A stretch of 17,767 nt of DNA from positions 1-17,767 of the forward strand of contig JAOUKG010000002.1 of assembly GCA_029882725.1 (NCBI GenBank), in the 5' to 3' direction. This DNA comes from Cyclobacteriaceae bacterium (GTDB taxonomy: Bacteria; Bacteroidota; Bacteroidia; Cytophagales; Cyclobacteriaceae). The position numbers and the translations under genes are program-made. The notes under the pieces were generated by a model. That model was not told the origin of the DNA. It saw only the letters and a list, made by a program, of their open reading frames with translations, and did no database searches. Below are positions 14,370 through 17,767 of this stretch, piece by piece. Every line of letters starts with the position of its first letter. Position 1 is the stretch's first letter.

Positions 14370-17300
14370 ATGAAAAAATTTAGACGATTAAAGGATTTAA
14401 CACGGGGAGTAAAAAGTATTTGTTTACTCTTGGTATTCACAATATGTTCAAAAGCAGGTATTCTCAGGATTCCGATCTTCTTAATATGAAGGTTGTACCT
14501 CCCTCTCCAAATGCAGCAGCTATAATAGAGTATGGTAAAGTTCCCGTTGGTTACTATACGGGTGCTGCAACGATAAGTGTACCAATACATGAGATCAATG
14601 AAAGGGGTTTGTCACTTCCTATTTCTGTTGATTATAATGCTACCGGAGTAAAGGTAGCCCAAGAGGCAAGTAGGGTTGGGCTAGGTTTTGTTCTGAATGC
14701 AGGTGGAGTTATATCCAGAACAGTGATGGGGCAGGATGATCATAATGCAGGAACTGTTTATGGTGGATATCACAATGATATTATTCCAGAATTAGCAGAA
14801 GGATTTGATAACGACCCGAACTCATATCAATACTATAATAGACAAACACAAGTTAACTATTTGCAAGGTACGTTAGATACAATATATTTAGATTTAGCTA
14901 GTACATCCAACGATTTTCAGCCAGACGTTTATAGTTTTAGTTTTCCTGGAGGAAGTGGTTCTTTTATATTAAAAAGAAATAAAGAGATTGTTTTTTCGAA
15001 GTACACAGACTTGAGTATTGAGATTGGTGAAGGATTTAATTATTGGGTTATAACAGATGTAAATGGCACAAAATATACTTTTAGTAGTATTGAGGAGTAT
15101 TGGGATAATATCGGAGGGGACCCACATAAATCTTCATGGTACCTTACTGAGATAAAGTCTGTTAATGGAGAGGTTTTCCAATTAAGCTATGGAGATTTTG
15201 GATCGACTCAGTATATAAAGCCATTGTCTTCATTTGTCGAAAAAAAGTTGATTAACCGTTGGGAGTCGTGCTCTATACAAATGTCTCCTCCTCGCCCTGG
15301 TATTTATCAGCCAGTAGAGGGTAAATTATATAGAAACAAGTTTTTGGACTCGATATCGAGCAATAATCAAACAGTTTACTTCTATTATGGCGATAGGGAG
15401 GATCTGGAACATGATATTAAGTTAGATAGTATAGTAGTTAAAGACCATCAAAAGGTTGAGAGGAAATCATTTGTTTTTTCGTATGATTATTTCACGGGCA
15501 CAGGCAGAAGTTACTATCAGTCAGTTATTGATAGTACTATGTCAGGATATCTTGATAAGAGACTCAAATTACTAAGTATACAAGAAACAGGAGTTGGAAA
15601 TGAAGGTGTAACGGTTCATAAACCGTATATTTTCGATTATAGCACCAAATCACCTCCCTCAAAAGCTTCATTTGCCCAAGATCACTGGGGGTTTTATAAT
15701 GAAAATAGAGGAAACATCTCCTTGGTGCCTAGTCTATTACATCTAAATACCAATTCATTGCTAAACTATACGATGTCACTGATAGGGTTTGAGAGGGATC
15801 CCAACCCTATTAGCATGAGTATCATGGTTCTGGAGAAAGTTACCTACCCTACGGGTGGTTCAACTGAGTTTGTGTTTGAACCCCATGATATAACTTATGA
15901 CCAATCAGATTATGACGGGAGGGATTATTCCACTTTTAGCGAGATGCAACTTTTCTATGAATACAAAACTACTCAAAAGAACTACTTAAGTAGCGAGATG
16001 GATACAATTATGATAGATACCTTGGATCTCAGTGAAATGCTTGTTGATGTTGATGGTTATTCAACTGATGTGGAGGCTTCTGTTTCTTTTCGATTTGGGG
16101 TTCCTTGTGACCAGGTACCCTATCTAGATGGTTATATTGAACTAAGAAGTTTAGACGGTTCTATTGTGTATCAGCGTGTCAGCCTTGGGACTGATCCCTG
16201 TGTACAAGAAGGAGATCTAGGCTGCCTGTATTGTAAAACTGGACAGCAGTATCAACCGTTCACATTTCAACAGAATTACTCTATTCCCAAAGGAAAATAT
16301 ATCATTGAGATGTTTATGGCTTCTACGGGTTCAAATTATCAATTTCAAGAGATTATATCCAGCTACAGGTATATGGTGGAAAAGGATATTAATGGCACCA
16401 AAAATTATGTAGGCGGTTTAAGAATTAAAGAAATTATCAATAAAAATAGTAATGGGGATGTCATAGGGAATAATAGTTATAAATACGTTAAGGAGGATGG
16501 AATAAGCTCTTCGGGATTATTAATGGTAAGACCCAGATATGGACACTTTGAAGAGGGAATGGAATTGGTTGAGGGAGGTCTGTGTTCTTTCAGTGAATTT
16601 TTCATGTCCTCTAGTCCTCAATTTCAGCTACAATCAAAAAATTCCGGCAATCATATTGGTTATTCTCGTGTTGAGGAATATTCATTTCCTGAGAACGGAA
16701 AAAAAGTATATGAATATTCAAATTTTGTTGATTATGTATTCGGTGCTGAAAGAGCTTCCTTTCTGATGAGTTATGCATTGCCGGTAACACCCCCACCAAA
16801 TTCAACGGTTTCACATAGTTTAAATGGAAAGTTATTAAAGGAGATTTCCTTTAAATGGGATGGGGAAGATTATGTAAAGATTTATGAAATTGAGAACCAA
16901 TATCAAAGTATAAAGACAAAAGAAATGTATGGGTTGGATCTTAGGACGCCTATATTAATGAGTGGAGCCTGGGCATTTAACTACGAGATATATCCATACA
17001 GATCCCAGATACAATTTAGAACGAATCTTACTAAAACATATTCCCGCACATATGACTATTTGGGAATTGACACACTCATCAATGAGAAGGCACAACAGTT
17101 TTATTATGATGGTAACCATGATTTTTTGACCCGACAGGACGTGTGGGATTCCCAGGGGCAACTGACCAGTACCGGGTACACCTATCCAAAGGATATCACG
17201 GCACCGGCAGCCGAGGTGGGCCAGTTGTTGGCCAAAAACATGGTTTCCCAGCCACTAGAGACCATTGTGAGCAATATGGATGGCACCCTGTCAGCATCGG

Positions 17301-17767
17301 TTAACGGGTATCTATATGATCCGGTACTTGATCATGTATACTTAAAGAACACCCATTACCTGGAAGAGCCCAGCCCAGTAAACGATTACGTAAAGACCTT
17401 CGATGGCACTCCCAATGACAGTAGGTTGAAGGAAAAGGTGAATATTCGACAAGATGCCAACAAAAACATCATTGAAATAAATAAAGAGGGCAACCAGGTG
17501 TCGGCCTTTTTATGGGGCTACGATTATTCCCGTCCCATTATGATGGTAGTGGGCATGGGTTATGACCAGCTCCTTTCCCTGGCAGGGGGCCAGGCAACAT
17601 TAGACCTGGTACAGACGTATGACAATGCCCAACTGGGCACATGGCTGGGGAACCTTCAGACCACCCTACATAACACAGGGGGCTGTCAGGCGACTTACTA
17701 CCTCTATGACCTCTACTTGGGCATGACCTCACAAACGGATCCCAATGGTAGGGCCACCACCTATGAA
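14370..17767 (+). CDS. RHS/YD-repeat-type giant surface protein, N-terminal part, cut by the window edge
   Basis: The ORF is open from 14384 to the last base, over 1,100 codons. It matches the N-terminal region of Bacteroidota RHS proteins: SPNAAAIIEYGKVPVGYYTG, ISVPIHEI, LPISVDYNATGVKVAQEAS, VGLGFVLNAGGVISRTV, then VTYPTGGSTEFVFEPHD, GGLRIKEI and, at the edge, GMTSQTDPNGRATTYE, where YD repeats normally begin. A Cys-bearing beta-rich segment (about 16081-16350) sits between the TYPTGG and GGLRIKEI blocks. Relatives are exported shells that often carry toxin tips; any tip lies outside the window. A signal peptide starts at 14370 (MKKFRRLK, then ICLLLVFTICSKA) but in another frame, ending at TGA 14487; the main frame's own ATGs are 14444 and 14486. 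Joining needs a -1 shift near 14450-14458. Base composition turns GC-richer after about 17050. Confidence 0.87.

Overview
The window looks like chromosomal DNA of a member of the Bacteroidota, probably an aerobic, marine-type Cytophagales. The signs are low overall GC, two candidate promoters of the Bacteroidota sigma type (TTTG, 19 bases, TAnnTTTG-like), a Reg_prop/Y_Y_Y sensor kinase, a GMC oxidoreductase paired with a 'gluconate 2-dehydrogenase subunit 3' protein, and a Bacteroidota-style RHS protein. The genus cannot be read from the sequence.

Layout. (1) Positions 1-3999, minus strand: a beta-propeller histidine kinase followed 36 bases later by a vSGLT-like sodium/sugar symporter that runs off the left edge. 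Together they look like a sugar sensing and uptake unit. (2) Positions 4000-4276: a divergent intergenic region with a candidate rightward promoter. (3) Positions 4277-10775, plus strand: seven tightly packed genes (a flavin sugar dehydrogenase with a ferredoxin-like Cys cluster, its Tat-lipoprotein small subunit, a DUF4442 hotdog protein, an Mpo1/DUF962-like membrane protein that has lost two family histidines, a GNAT/FemAB-like acyltransferase, a Wzx-like flippase and a GT2 glycosyltransferase). The spacing, including TAATG and two ATGA overlaps, argues for one transcript. (4) Positions 10894-12039: a Gfo/Idh/MocA dehydrogenase with its own candidate promoter and a strong terminator. (5) Positions 12122-12856: no convincing gene; hairpins, a family of GGTCCGGATGTCC repeats and an AT-rich stretch. 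(6) Positions 12857-17767: a secreted coiled-coil protein with a beta-rich C-terminus, then a large RHS/YD-type surface protein that runs off the right edge.

How the genes may work together. The GMC enzyme, its small subunit and the Gfo/Idh protein resemble the 3-keto-sugar (glucoside 3-dehydrogenase) modules of Bacteroidota. Here the dehydrogenase pair shares an operon with lipid-type and envelope-glycan genes, so the operon may act on an exported glycan or glycolipid instead of on food sugars; this is inference. The last two genes share an unusual trait: each has a recognisable N-terminal signal peptide out of frame with its long downstream ORF. Both junctions need the same -1 shift. The first lies on a run of eight C's that is a perfect -1 slippery heptamer and is followed at once by a small stem. 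Sequencing error, phase variation, decay and programmed frameshifting remain open explanations.
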